This document shows, in pieces, positions 45,101 through 53,286 of a stretch of 64,000 nt of DNA; the stretch's first letter is position 1; every line of letters begins with the position of its first letter. This DNA is from Pedobacter insulae. GTDB lineage: Bacteria > Bacteroidota > Bacteroidia > Sphingobacteriales > Sphingobacteriaceae. Where the stretch lies: assembly GCF_900113525.1 (NCBI RefSeq), contig NZ_FOPP01000009.1:1-64000 (forward strand), read 5' to 3'. The translations under genes and the position numbers were made by a program. The notes beneath the pieces were generated by a model. It was given only the letters and a program-made list of their open reading frames with translations. It searched no databases and was not told the origin of the DNA.

Positions 45101-45843
45101 GGAAATCAGTTAAAAAGGCTCCTGAGGGGTTTATTGCAAAAGACATATTACCCTGGAGATACAATAGAGCACTTAGCTTCGTAAGAAGACCACTTATCCG
45201 AATAATCTATCCTGGTGATGAGCAACCTACTTACCACTGGGGTTTCCGGCATGTGATGAGGTCATACATGAGCCTTACCTCATTAATATCTTCGAATAAA
45301 CTCAGGGTTTTGGAACATGGGCCGATAGCTAGCAAAGTGATGAGCATATTTGTCAAACGGAATGGCCTTAAATATAGAAATGAAGTTTTCAATTGGTTGA
45401 GGAAATCAACAAAGCTCAGGCTTATTGAATATGAGGTTACGATTTGTGAAGATGGACATTTGATTGCGGATAAAAATTATGGCGATGTTGATGTTATGGC
45501 AATTGATGATCAACAGAAGGTGATCTATTCCATTGAATGCAAAAACACGGCATCGGCGAGAGTGATACATGAGATAAAAACTGAACTAGATAGCTATATA
45601 GGTCAGGATGGTAAAGGAGGACATATTCTAAAACACTTGAATAGGCATGACTGGTTAAATCAGAACAAACAGCAATTGATAAAATTTGTAGATCATCCGC
45701 AGGACTACAGAGTGGTGTCGTTTGTATTGAGTTCGAATGTGGTTCCTGTGGTTTATCTTGCAAGGAACAAGGCGGCACTGCCAATAGCCTCTTTCAGAGA
45801 TATGGTCAGAAATGGGTTTCATGAGATTGTACCCGAATTTTAG
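42154..45843 (+). CDS. Very large protein with C-terminal PD-(D/E)XK nuclease-like domain, unknown system
   Basis: 1229 residues with no signal peptide or membrane helix. The first ~1080 residues match no family I recognise. They are mixed helix/strand with acidic patches, including MNMDEFDDYDESDHQQEIRD at the start, and no Walker A motif is visible. The C-terminal ~150 residues have a restriction-like core: NYGDVDVMAID (Asp1111/Asp1113), then VIYSIECKNT with Glu1128-x-Lys1130, a helix LDSYIGQDGKGGHILKHL and a strand VVSFVLSSNVVPVVYLAR. It is the first gene after the tra terminator, 31 bp before the DUF4209-like gene. The likely role is the DNA-cleaving component of a defence system (inference). 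Confidence 0.75.
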   Translation: MNMDEFDDYDESDHQQEIRDFILKYNKSSLLKSVAALQLSPMNQGKDLRMETLVNEILFFGKTGLEDVQHGALADFFAHNLTTDYMEDPISSHFAENVVYFNGNYTVLPGINADISDKLKALLSSIFMTENELSIEFKAKTDHFASLLLTCSGLITSTAGIKPYTLAENEDDSIFVPEASVLAHFAAAVTIQKVVLENICQSYGIPVETINDFLIRSTDITEEYNPYESIYTSRPFFELENEFICLTPANIGFTLYNKIRHLATEMKEESVLRRTYHQWQSDKIVSYAKQAGWQMVGIKLPESQLSDRLIEQVYQIDSNKLAYVCLVMGFSSEINPDDDAQTIYDRMDIVIDHLNLANSGNTRVLSIMIGGSFDDQMMLMWKKPKNGNHTLVFSFSDFDIVAQSEEPEPLMFWKFAKAHNLAASRADIGFGSDTIDMFAFYKNNHGSLLPSDDAPGYIVYMGAGTNFVRELVSYRNEHAAKRSIDDRPVDVVVRRARAFAPLYKLEYESQHNAMLVEVFRFPLWVTNYQAKSRSDYSRISVYIEAVSFWMFRLSTKIAEYLNPLRSMPIEFRLYLDPNLLRKSDVSDYFNLKDFEEELDFTVEQRTVELTVPFGLSSLLSSDDNSGERLLMKTILMGFNVILKKSSCDQMPEEFIREVIIDVMSPPHAKMILFSDSSKNPLLDNRNLPPPRYLMDTEQELILDHLVEMLNPSSPIPENIVNPKDKHKLCMDLVGMLLTRVETKLAQFNTPDLLSYLVALNERLIFQSEYNSLLLPSKIACYSNFKAEVTDLKKKDKKLVPASLAVRSVIEFIVASPNFEGQPVNLDDIDEVIALMDEAIMWANVADSITLLGNDPEIGLLPSGRIGIWDNFYKEVIAPFNNSRAETEVFYSINPDQGMGEFDEGEIFVNNEQTDAAFLEEWGASFTTITALYGSLQMLGLERGESFMSMKQDEFLAEIPKQFRKKVSEEELKSAINLLVLSQRKSVKKAPEGFIAKDILPWRYNRALSFVRRPLIRIIYPGDEQPTYHWGFRHVMRSYMSLTSLISSNKLRVLEHGPIASKVMSIFVKRNGLKYRNEVFNWLRKSTKLRLIEYEVTICEDGHLIADKNYGDVDVMAIDDQQKVIYSIECKNTASARVIHEIKTELDSYIGQDGKGGHILKHLNRHDWLNQNKQQLIKFVDHPQDYRVVSFVLSSNVVPVVYLARNKAALPIASFRDMVRNGFHEIVPEF

Positions 45844-45874
45844 AAGTAACAATGATTAACATTATTTTTTGCTA

Positions 45875-47761
45875 ATGAGATCTACAAAAATTGATATTAA
45901 AGATGTTTGTACCATAGAGGACCTGTCTACGATCCTGGAAAAAAAGGCACTTTTGATGACACGCAATTGGGATATTACCGATGTGTTAGTAGCATACCGC
46001 AACCAGGCCATAACTGATGAGGAAAAGCAGTGGGCACAATGGGAACTGGAGTGCTTCCTTTTCACTATCCGTGGAAATTCTGTTTTCTCTTATTCGTATT
46101 CCACAGGGCAAAATGTTGGTGAGGTTAGGCAGTTTCCAGAGTTGGATACTTACCAACAGGATGCTTTTGCTTATTTAAAAAAGAGGGCTGCTGAAGCAAA
46201 AAATCCGCTTTTGGCTGCCCGTTATAATCATTTGCTTTGGAAAGCACCTAAAGGCGTTAAAAGCAAGACCCATGCTGAGGCCGCGGTTAAAGCTTATCTG
46301 GTGCTTATACAAGAATTTATTGATCTTTTTGACCAGGATTCTGATGGCGAAAATTATGCTCAGGTTTCTCAAAAGTTCGAAAATCTAATCGAGCTAGTCG
46401 CCGAGGTCAAGATTCATATACAAGAGTTGAAAGACTTGATTAATCGGGTGCTATATAATATTCAAAGTGTTCCTTTTTATGTCAAGCACTCCCTTCTGAA
46501 ACATATGCTGGAAAGCAGCACTATATTTAAGCCAGTTGATTTTGAAAATGCACTGTCTGTATTTGAACTAGCATTAAGTGAAGAGAATGGTAAGTCGGAT
46601 AGTTTTTTGTGGATACACAATTATTTTGATACCGCCATTGCGATTGCCAGAAAAACAGGCAGCGATATTAAAATATGGTTTAACCTTTTAGGTGATATGC
46701 ATGCAAGTATAGCCAAGGCGGAAGTGAAACCTGATCGCATGTGGCTTAAGCTGAAAAGTTTTGCTTCTGCGGTAGAGGCTTATCAGAACGCTGGCAACAA
46801 CTTCCGAAAGAAAGAAATAGAACAACTTATTTTTGAACTGAAGCCGCAAGTCCAACTTCCAACAGTTCGATTAAAGAAAAGTGAGCAGGAAATAGAGGCC
46901 TTCAATATTGTCAGCAGATACATCAAGAATGAATGTGAACAGCTATTGCAAGAACCTCCGGAAGTAATTTATGCCCATTTAATTAGTGGATGGTTTTTCC
47001 CATCAAAAGAAACAATTGCAAAGCAGACGGCAAAGGTGAAGTCAAGCCTTGACTTCTTTACTGTCATTCAGTTCGACAGGAACAAAAATATCCGTAACCA
47101 AAAGAACGATGTCAGTAAAAACAAGCAATTTTATGAGGGGTACCAAAGTTATCTGAGCCACATCACCTTACAATATCTTCACATGACTTTTATTCCAGGA
47201 ATAAAGTCGGGGCGACTTACGTTTAAAAACTTCATTGCTTTTCTAGCTGAAAACACCTGGTTGGGAAAGCCATATCTTAAAACTGATCTGGGAGGTGATC
47301 AGTTGGAAATTAACTGGCTTACCTTAATCAGCCCGGCCATTTGTGATTATTTTATGCAGGTTCAAAGCTGGGCATTGAGCCAGGATTCTTCCTACACGCC
47401 TAACTTTATACTGTGTATTGACAGCTTGACTTTAAAGATGGAAGGTCTGTTCCGTAATTTTGCAGAACGGTTGAATGTTTCGACAACTATTGGTGGTAAA
47501 AAAGGAACTCAGGAAGCCTATGTCAATCATGTTTTGGATCACGAGATTATTCAGCAATATTTTGATGCTGACGATATTCAGTTCTTTAAGTATCTGTTTG
47601 CTAATGAAGGAGGAATGAATCTAAGGAATAATGTGGCGCATTGCTTTTATAATTTTTTAGACTATAATCTAGATAAAATGCACCTTTTGCTTGCAGCTTT
47701 GATAAGACTAGCAAAGTACGATGTGACTGAAGATATAGGTGGTTGCTCTAGCCCAAATTAA
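45875..47761 (+). CDS. DUF4209-like protein with HEPN-type R-x4-H motif
   Basis: 628 residues from ATG 45875; a TTG two codons upstream is less likely. The N-terminal ~130 residues contain YLKKRAAEAKNPLLAARYNHLLW, typical of the region preceding DUF4209. The C-terminal domain has MEGLFRNFAERLNVSTTIGGKKGTQEAY and then NEGGMNLRNNVAHCFYNFLDY, where R-N-N-V-A-H fits both the DUF4209 RNxxxH hallmark and the R-x4-H active site of HEPN ribonucleases. A middle helical repeat region (SEENGKSDSFLWIHNYFDTAIAIARKTG) may be TPR-like. It lies 31 bp from the nuclease gene and 30 bp from the membrane gene, so it is one operon. RNase activity is inferred. Confidence 0.75.
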   Translation: MRSTKIDIKDVCTIEDLSTILEKKALLMTRNWDITDVLVAYRNQAITDEEKQWAQWELECFLFTIRGNSVFSYSYSTGQNVGEVRQFPELDTYQQDAFAYLKKRAAEAKNPLLAARYNHLLWKAPKGVKSKTHAEAAVKAYLVLIQEFIDLFDQDSDGENYAQVSQKFENLIELVAEVKIHIQELKDLINRVLYNIQSVPFYVKHSLLKHMLESSTIFKPVDFENALSVFELALSEENGKSDSFLWIHNYFDTAIAIARKTGSDIKIWFNLLGDMHASIAKAEVKPDRMWLKLKSFASAVEAYQNAGNNFRKKEIEQLIFELKPQVQLPTVRLKKSEQEIEAFNIVSRYIKNECEQLLQEPPEVIYAHLISGWFFPSKETIAKQTAKVKSSLDFFTVIQFDRNKNIRNQKNDVSKNKQFYEGYQSYLSHITLQYLHMTFIPGIKSGRLTFKNFIAFLAENTWLGKPYLKTDLGGDQLEINWLTLISPAICDYFMQVQSWALSQDSSYTPNFILCIDSLTLKMEGLFRNFAERLNVSTTIGGKKGTQEAYVNHVLDHEIIQQYFDADDIQFFKYLFANEGGMNLRNNVAHCFYNFLDYNLDKMHLLLAALIRLAKYDVTEDIGGCSSPN

Positions 47762-47791
47762 CACTAATCATTTTATTATTAACACTGTCGG

Positions 47792-48526
47792 ATGAAAAAC
47801 ACCACAAAATCAACTAGCGATCCTAGTAAAGGATCAGAAAATGAATTAACAAAAAAAGCATGGTTTTGGATTGCGGTTATTACGCTTCTTATTTTGGCAT
47901 TCTCGCCCGCGCTGGTTTACATGAGCAAATTTAAGTCTGGTGGCCTTTCTAGCAAAAATATCGACTGGTCACAATTTGGCATCTATTTAAGTGGGACATT
48001 AAGTCCGGTAATTGCATTGACTGGTGCGATCCTTACCTTTACACTTGGATTTGTTTCTAATCGTCACAACCAGACTCTGCTAAAAAAGCAAGAGCGGGAG
48101 AAGAGACCGCTGATAAACGTAAGCTTTATGGATAAAGATACTTCGATCACCATCGCGCTCCATAACAAGGGACTAGGCCCGATGATAATTACCAAGTACC
48201 TTATTGAAAATGAAAAGACCAATCAGGAAAAATCTGGTGTTTTCGATTGGATCGAATCACTACCTTGCCAGTATGGAAATTATACTGGTAACCAAGATAA
48301 TCTTGTTCTGAGGGAGGGAGAAAAACGCAATCTGCTGAGGCTGGAAGGTGAGCTTTCAGACGTTTCTTTTATAAATCACAGAGATAGGCTACGCAATCTA
48401 TTGGGCGACCTCAGAATTAAGATCGCTTATAATGATATTTATGATACCGCTATGCCCGTTTACACCAAAAGTTTTTCCTGGTTTAAAAGGCATATTAATA
48501 ATCCCCAAGCTCCGAAAAAGAATTAG
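47792..48526 (+). CDS. Two-helix membrane protein, third gene of the unknown cassette
   Basis: 244 residues. Two membrane helices lie near the N-terminus: AWFWIAVITLLILAFSPALVYM (~26-47) and FGIYLSGTLSPVIALTGAILTFTLGF (~65-90). A charged coil (RHNQTLLKKQEREKRPL) and a soluble beta-rich domain follow (INVSFMDKDTSITIALHNKGLGPMIITKYLI). No family is recognised. Membrane proteins commonly act as the effector or anchor of defence systems. It ends the cassette; 137 bp separate it from the SMEK gene. Confidence 0.65.
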   Translation: MKNTTKSTSDPSKGSENELTKKAWFWIAVITLLILAFSPALVYMSKFKSGGLSSKNIDWSQFGIYLSGTLSPVIALTGAILTFTLGFVSNRHNQTLLKKQEREKRPLINVSFMDKDTSITIALHNKGLGPMIITKYLIENEKTNQEKSGVFDWIESLPCQYGNYTGNQDNLVLREGEKRNLLRLEGELSDVSFINHRDRLRNLLGDLRIKIAYNDIYDTAMPVYTKSFSWFKRHINNPQAPKKN

Positions 48527-48663
48527 TTCTCTACCTGTTTAGTGGCTCGGAAAACGCCTGAAAAATTGTTACGAATATTAATCAGAAGTTCATTACCTTC
48601 ATCCAAACTTACAAAAATGCTGCGCAAATCTCAAATGTCCATTCTATCAAATACTTATAGTCT

Positions 48664-49632
48664 ATGAACAGGTCTGTTTATTACAACTATGTGGATGAAA
48701 GATTGAATCTTTTGGCTTTGCGTATTATTGGCAGAGGTAAATTGAACATTCTTGACTTTCATCTGCATTCGGAAAATTTCTATCTGCATTTTTTCAATAA
48801 GCTGTATGGTTGGGAATTAGAGAACATGAATGCTATTCAACAGAATGTGGAAGCCATCGACCTTATTGATCATGCCAATAAGATTATTTTTCAGGTTTCG
48901 GCGACCTGTACCAAAGCGAAGGTTGAATCTTCATTATCAAAGGATATCCTTAGCAAGTACCGCGGATATAGCTTTAAATTTATTTCTATAGCAAAAGATG
49001 GTGCCGACTTAAGAAAGCAGGTTTTCAAAAATCCGCATAGTTTAGTGTTTAATCCCGCTCAGGATATTTATGACGTGAACTCCGTTTTAAATTTTGTTGT
49101 CGGTCTTGATATCGTTAGTCAGAAGGATATATATAGTTTCATAAAAGCAGAGTTAGGTACTGAGGTTGATATTAAGAAACTAGACTCTAACTTAGCGGCG
49201 ATCATAAATATTCTTTCAAAGGAAGATTGGAATGACCTCAGTCAGCTTACCCAGATCAACAGTTTTGAAATAGAGAGAAAAATAACATTCAATAAACTGG
49301 CTCGTGCGAAACTGATTATCGACGATTATAAGATTCATTATGGACGGGTGGACAGCAAGTATGCTGAGTTTGATGCTTTCGGTAAGAACAAGAGTAATGC
49401 TGTTTTAAGTTCTATTCGGAAAGAATATATTCAGCAAAAAGGAGTTATTAATGATGATGATTTGTTTTTTGCAGTTATTGATAAAGTGGTCGCAAAGATC
49501 CAAGATAGTGCGAATTATGAGGAAATCCCAATAGACGAGTTAGAATTGAGTGTAAATATATTGGTAGTGGATACTTTCATCCGTTGCAAGATTTTTGAAA
49601 ACCCTGAGAATTATAATTATGCTACTGCCTGA
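48664..49632 (+). CDS. SMEK-domain protein of an ABC-three-component system
   Basis: 322 residues. The N-terminal ~150 residues match the SMEK domain closely: LNLLALRIIGRGKLNILDFHLHSENFYLHFFNKLYGW (~14-50), then QQNVEAIDLIDHANKIIFQVSATCTKAKVESSLSKD (~60-95). SMEK proteins are the variable partner in ABC-3C systems, thought to sense or act on invaders. The C-terminal half is helical (DDDLFFAVIDKVVAKIQDSANYEEIPIDELE) and has no named domain. Its end overlaps the middle component gene by 14 bp. Confidence 0.92.
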   Translation: MNRSVYYNYVDERLNLLALRIIGRGKLNILDFHLHSENFYLHFFNKLYGWELENMNAIQQNVEAIDLIDHANKIIFQVSATCTKAKVESSLSKDILSKYRGYSFKFISIAKDGADLRKQVFKNPHSLVFNPAQDIYDVNSVLNFVVGLDIVSQKDIYSFIKAELGTEVDIKKLDSNLAAIINILSKEDWNDLSQLTQINSFEIERKITFNKLARAKLIIDDYKIHYGRVDSKYAEFDAFGKNKSNAVLSSIRKEYIQQKGVINDDDLFFAVIDKVVAKIQDSANYEEIPIDELELSVNILVVDTFIRCKIFENPENYNYATA

Positions 49633-49846
49633 TAACATACATCCCGAAAATACCGTATACTTCAATGGTGCGTATGTGTTGCAGGTGCTACAACAGAAGC
49701 CTCTACAGACCTATATAGAACTTTACCAAAACGTAAAATTGATTAAGAACATGGCCTATTCTATGTTTATACTATGTCTTGACTGGTTGTTTTTAATTAG
49801 CGCTGCACAGATCAATACGCAGGGAGAGGTGGAGCTATGTTCTTAA
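49619..49846 (+). CDS. ABC-three-component system middle component
   Basis: 75 residues from ATG 49619, overlapping the SMEK gene by 14 bp and the ATPase gene by 10 bp. It shows NIHPENTVYFNGAYVLQVLQQ, then LYQNVKL and SMFILCLDWLFLI, ending GEVELCS. This is the typical plan of the small middle components that bridge the ABC ATPase and the variable partner (middle-component-6 type by pattern). An in-frame upstream ATG (49595) also exists, but the shorter start gives the expected N-terminus. Confidence 0.85.
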   Translation: MLLPDNIHPENTVYFNGAYVLQVLQQKPLQTYIELYQNVKLIKNMAYSMFILCLDWLFLISAAQINTQGEVELCS

Positions 49847-51549
49847 AGGAGCTCACTATAACCAGCGAACATAAGGTTCTCAGGGAATTGTATTTTCATA
49901 AGGGAATCAACCTGATTGTGGATGAAACCAATGAAGGTATCACTGGAAATAGCGTTGGTAAAACAACAGTTTTGAAGTTGATCGATTTTTGCCTGGGCGG
50001 TAACCCAAAACATATTTATCAGGATGGGGAGAATAAAAAGCAGGATTATAAACTGGTAAAGGATTTTTTGATTGATAATAAGGTTTTGGTGACCCTAGTG
50101 CTAACGACTGATCTTGATGACGAAAATGCAGAACAGATCGTGATACAGCGGAATTTTCTTGCAAGAAAGGAGATCATTCGGCGGATTAACAATGAAGACT
50201 ATACCGAGACTGAGTTTGAATTAAAGCTGTTGGCTTTGCTTTTTCCCAACCAGACAATGGCTAAGCCGACCTTTCGGCAGGTTATCTCACACAATATCAG
50301 GTGGAGAGACGAGAGTATCAATAATACCCTTAAAACGCTGGACGGGTATACAACAGACGCCGAATATGAAACGCTTTACCTGTATCTGCTTGGTTGCGAA
50401 TTTTCCCGTGGAAATACAAAACAGGAGATTCTTGCGAAGTTAAAACAGGAAGAAACCTATAAATCAAGACTTGAAAAAAATCAGACACGCACGGCATATG
50501 AAGCTACGCTCGGCCTGATCAATAATGACATTGAGGCGCTAAATATTAAGAAGTCCAATCTTAACATTAATGAAGACTTTGAATCAGACCTTCAAAACCT
50601 TAACCAGTTAAAGTATCAGATCAATAAGGCCAGCCAGGAAATAAGTAGGTTAAACATTAGAAGGGAACTTATTGAGGAAACTGAGGCGGAATTGAAAACA
50701 ACAGCTTCAAGCATCGATCTTCAACAGCTCCGCTTGATTTATCAGCAGGCAAGTAACCAGATTGACAATTTACAAAAAACCTTTGAAGATTTGGTTGAGT
50801 ACCATAACCAGATGATCAGTCAGAAAATTGATTTCATTTCCAAGGAACTTCCCGTAATCCAACAAGACATACAGCACAAGGAGGCAATGTTAAAGCGTTT
50901 GCTCGCGGATGAAAAGAAACTGGCGATTATTATTGCCAAAAGCGATTCGTTTGAAGAGTTAGAGGCGGTGATTATCCAGTTGAACGAGAAATTCCAAAAG
51001 AAGGGTGAATATGAGAACATCATCCAACTTCTAACAGAAGTCGAAAGTAATATCAAGGAGTATGACGGACAGCTTAAGGAGATTGATGATGAACTTTTTT
51101 CCGATTCCTTTGAGCAAACGGTTAAGGATCAGTTGCGAAAGTTCAATAAGTACTTTGCTGCGATTTCTAATGAACTATATGGAGAGCAATATGCTCTTAA
51201 ATATGATATTGTCACCAATAAAAAAGGTCAGCGGTTATATAAGTTTAATGCCTTTAATACGAACCTGAGCTCGGGCAAAAAGCAAGGAGAAATTTCCTGC
51301 TTCGACATTGCTTATATTATGTTTGCGGATGCCGAAGGGTTGCCAACCTTGCATTTTCTTTTAAACGACAAAAAGGAACTTATGCATGATAACCAGTTGG
51401 TTAAAATTGCAGACTTCGTAAACCGTAATAATATTCAGTTTGTTGCTTCAATTTTGAAGGATAAGCTGCCGGACGAATTGAATAACGAAGATTATTTTGT
51501 GGTGAAACTTTCAGATTCAGACAAGCTGTTTAGGATCGAAAATTTTTAA
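49837..51549 (+). CDS. DUF2326-family ABC ATPase of the ABC-three-component system
   Basis: 570 residues of SMC-like ABC ATPase. Walker A is in GITGNSVGKTTVLKLIDFCLGG (~36-57). A long coiled-coil arm spans about 195-420, and the C-terminal lobe has FNTNLSSGKKQGEISCFDIAYIMFA (~471-495), the ABC signature region, then LPTLHFLLNDKKELM as the Walker B equivalent. In family terms it is the conserved engine of ABC-3C defence systems. It is the last gene of the three-gene operon. Confidence 0.92.
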   Translation: MFLKELTITSEHKVLRELYFHKGINLIVDETNEGITGNSVGKTTVLKLIDFCLGGNPKHIYQDGENKKQDYKLVKDFLIDNKVLVTLVLTTDLDDENAEQIVIQRNFLARKEIIRRINNEDYTETEFELKLLALLFPNQTMAKPTFRQVISHNIRWRDESINNTLKTLDGYTTDAEYETLYLYLLGCEFSRGNTKQEILAKLKQEETYKSRLEKNQTRTAYEATLGLINNDIEALNIKKSNLNINEDFESDLQNLNQLKYQINKASQEISRLNIRRELIEETEAELKTTASSIDLQQLRLIYQQASNQIDNLQKTFEDLVEYHNQMISQKIDFISKELPVIQQDIQHKEAMLKRLLADEKKLAIIIAKSDSFEELEAVIIQLNEKFQKKGEYENIIQLLTEVESNIKEYDGQLKEIDDELFSDSFEQTVKDQLRKFNKYFAAISNELYGEQYALKYDIVTNKKGQRLYKFNAFNTNLSSGKKQGEISCFDIAYIMFADAEGLPTLHFLLNDKKELMHDNQLVKIADFVNRNNIQFVASILKDKLPDELNNEDYFVVKLSDSDKLFRIENF

Positions 51550-51579
51550 TAAAGCTTCAGATCGGTGTAAGTGTGCTGT

Positions 51580-51975
51580 TTAAATATATGCTTTTTCAGG
51601 AAAGTCTTTCATTTGGTATTCACCACCAACTAATTGCCAGCCTCTGTCAAAACACACATACCATATTTGTGAATCAATACGCCGGATGCCAGTGAAAAAT
51701 TCTGGTCTAAAATCTCTTGGCATCCAGATCTTACTGGTGCGCTCATACCGATTCGGGTGTATAGGTTTGGGGTAAAGTTTCATTAGAATTTCATAGTTCC
51801 GCTGAATGATCTTAAAGATGGCCTTTTGGTTGGGATGTGGCTCGACCCTTTCGCGTATTGCCTTTTGCTTGTTAAAGGTGTTCCGGCAATAGTCATTACA
51901 ATAAACCTGGTCTAGCCTACCATAAAGTTGTTTCTCACATTGCCTGCAATAGCGGATTTCTGTTGCTTCACTCAT
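51580..51975 (-). CDS. Zinc-ribbon protein of unknown function
   Basis: 131 residues. The N-terminus has a four-Cys zinc-binding pattern: YCRQCEKQL (Cys10, Cys13) and VYCNDYCRNTF (Cys26, Cys30). A basic helical part (IFKIIQRNYEILMKLYP) and a C-terminal segment with IWMPRDFRPEFFTGIRRIDSQIWYVCFDRGW follow. The gene runs convergent to the ABC-3C operon, with 30 bp between stops, and divergent from the PUR-alpha/RadC fusion. A DNA-associated role in the ICE is plausible from the zinc ribbon only. Confidence 0.75.
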   Translation of the reverse strand: MSEATEIRYCRQCEKQLYGRLDQVYCNDYCRNTFNKQKAIRERVEPHPNQKAIFKIIQRNYEILMKLYPKPIHPNRYERTSKIWMPRDFRPEFFTGIRRIDSQIWYVCFDRGWQLVGGEYQMKDFPEKAYI

Positions 51976-52028
51976 TGATTTTGGTTTTAAGTTTGGTTAG
52001 GTTAACAACGGATTTATCGCGTGAAAAG

Positions 52029-52087
52029 TTTTAGGATCGGGTAATTTTTTTTTAGGATCGCTTAGTCAAAAATTAAGATCAGGTAAG
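52029..52087. repeat. Three iterated repeats in a divergent promoter region
   Basis: TTTTAGGATCGGGTAA (52029-52044), TTTTAGGATCGCTTAG (52050-52065) and ATTAAGATCAGGTAAG (52072-52087) are similar 16-mers spaced 21-22 bp apart, about two helical turns. They lie between the divergent zinc-ribbon and RadC-fusion genes and could be a regulator-binding array. No function is proven. Confidence 0.45.
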
Positions 52088-52153
52088 TGAAGATAATACC
52101 GGATAATCATCTGCTAGTGCTTCAACTTTGGGTTGTACTTAATCTTAAGCCCT

Positions 52154-52792
52154 ATGAAAAATAATAACATTTTAGCTTCAGAAAACTTCTCTTGTGGTAA
52201 CAAGCACTACTTTTTAGATTTCAGGATTGCAAAGAACAATAGCAATTATATCTGCATTACCCGTAGTGATTCGCAGCCTGACGGTACCTATACCAAACAG
52301 TGTGTGCGGGTTTTTGAAGAGGATTTTCACATACTTATCGGTTGCATGTCTTCGCTTTTCAGGAGTGCGGCATACCACGGTGAACAGGATGTTCGGGTTA
52401 AGGATTTGTACCGAACAAACAAGGATAGGCGTACTACTGGCATCAAAAGTTGGGAGCCTGAATTGCGCCCTCGTGAAAAAATGTTGGTGCATGGCAGGGA
52501 AGAGATGAGCAATGCGGAACTTTTAGCGATGTTGATCGGTTCGGGTACGCCCAATGAAACGGCAGTTGATCTAGCGGGGCGTATTTTGGATAGTGTTGGA
52601 GGTGATTTATTGAAGCTGTCAGATATGTCTCTGGATGACTTTTGTGGTTTTGCGGGGATGGGTGTTGCCAAGTCGAGTTCCATTCTGGCAGCGATGGAGC
52701 TTGCGAAACGTATGTACCCGATGTTGAATGTTTCTCCAGTTCGCAAAATGCGTGTTAGTGGCGGTGCTGTAATACGTCCGGCTTTAGGCTAG
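52154..52792 (+). CDS. PUR-alpha (DUF3276-like) domain fused to RadC N-terminal domain
   Basis: 212 residues from ATG 52154; an upstream TTG is less likely. Residues ~1-75 resemble a PUR-alpha/DUF3276 nucleic-acid-binding unit: CGNKHYFLDFRIAKNNSNYICITRS then KQCVRVFEEDFHILIGCMSSLF. Residues ~100-200 are the UPF0758/RadC N-terminal helix-hairpin-helix: LRPREKMLVHGREEMSNAELLAMLIGSGT, ending GMGVAKSSSILAAMELAKRM. The MPN/JAB domain that normally follows in RadC is missing here. A separate JAB gene lies ~500 bp downstream. The arrangement looks like a RadC gene split and re-fused. Confidence 0.8.
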   Translation: MKNNNILASENFSCGNKHYFLDFRIAKNNSNYICITRSDSQPDGTYTKQCVRVFEEDFHILIGCMSSLFRSAAYHGEQDVRVKDLYRTNKDRRTTGIKSWEPELRPREKMLVHGREEMSNAELLAMLIGSGTPNETAVDLAGRILDSVGGDLLKLSDMSLDDFCGFAGMGVAKSSSILAAMELAKRMYPMLNVSPVRKMRVSGGAVIRPALG

Positions 52793-53286
52793 TTTTCTTT
52801 TTCGGAAAGGTGCTGCTGTGGTTCTTCTGTCGCGGTAGCCCCGTTTTTCAACCGGGTTTATTTTACTTCTGTTGTGTGTTTTGGGCGCTGTAGCTGCCCA
52901 GGCTGGAAATACCGGATCATCCATTTTGTGCGCTTCGCTCCACTTCATTTCTTCTCCCGCTTTTCCAGCCGCTCCCGCAAATGCATAAAATATGCACTTG
53001 CGGCTTCCCTTTGACCCTTTTAGAGACAAGTTTTAATGACGGAGAAAGAGGATGAGCTTTTTAAGAAAAAGGGCAAAAAAGGAAAGCGAAGGTTGATGGC
53101 GGCAGAAGGGGCGGCTCTTAATGGTTCTGCGAACCACCCTTCGGGACTTATTCCGCCCCATTTTCTGCCTAGCCATCCCTTCTGTTGCTTTCTTTTTTGT
53201 CCTTTTTTCTTTGGAAAAAAGCGCTGTTAGGACAGGGACAAGGAAGAAGAGTTAACAGATTTTTTAACCTTTTATTTTTCTTCATT
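52793..53286. other. 494-bp structured non-coding spacer between the RadC halves
   Basis: No credible gene. It contains a strong hairpin, CCGCAAATGCATA/TATGCACTTGCGG (52975-53003, one mismatch). A larger stem follows: GGCAGAA-GGGGCGG (53101-53114) pairs with CCGCCCC (53153-53159) and TTCTGCC (53163-53169), with an inner GGTTC/GAACC hairpin at 53123-53135. Such folded stretches in mobile elements can be transfer or single-strand replication origins, or structured RNAs; which applies here is unknown. Confidence 0.5.
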
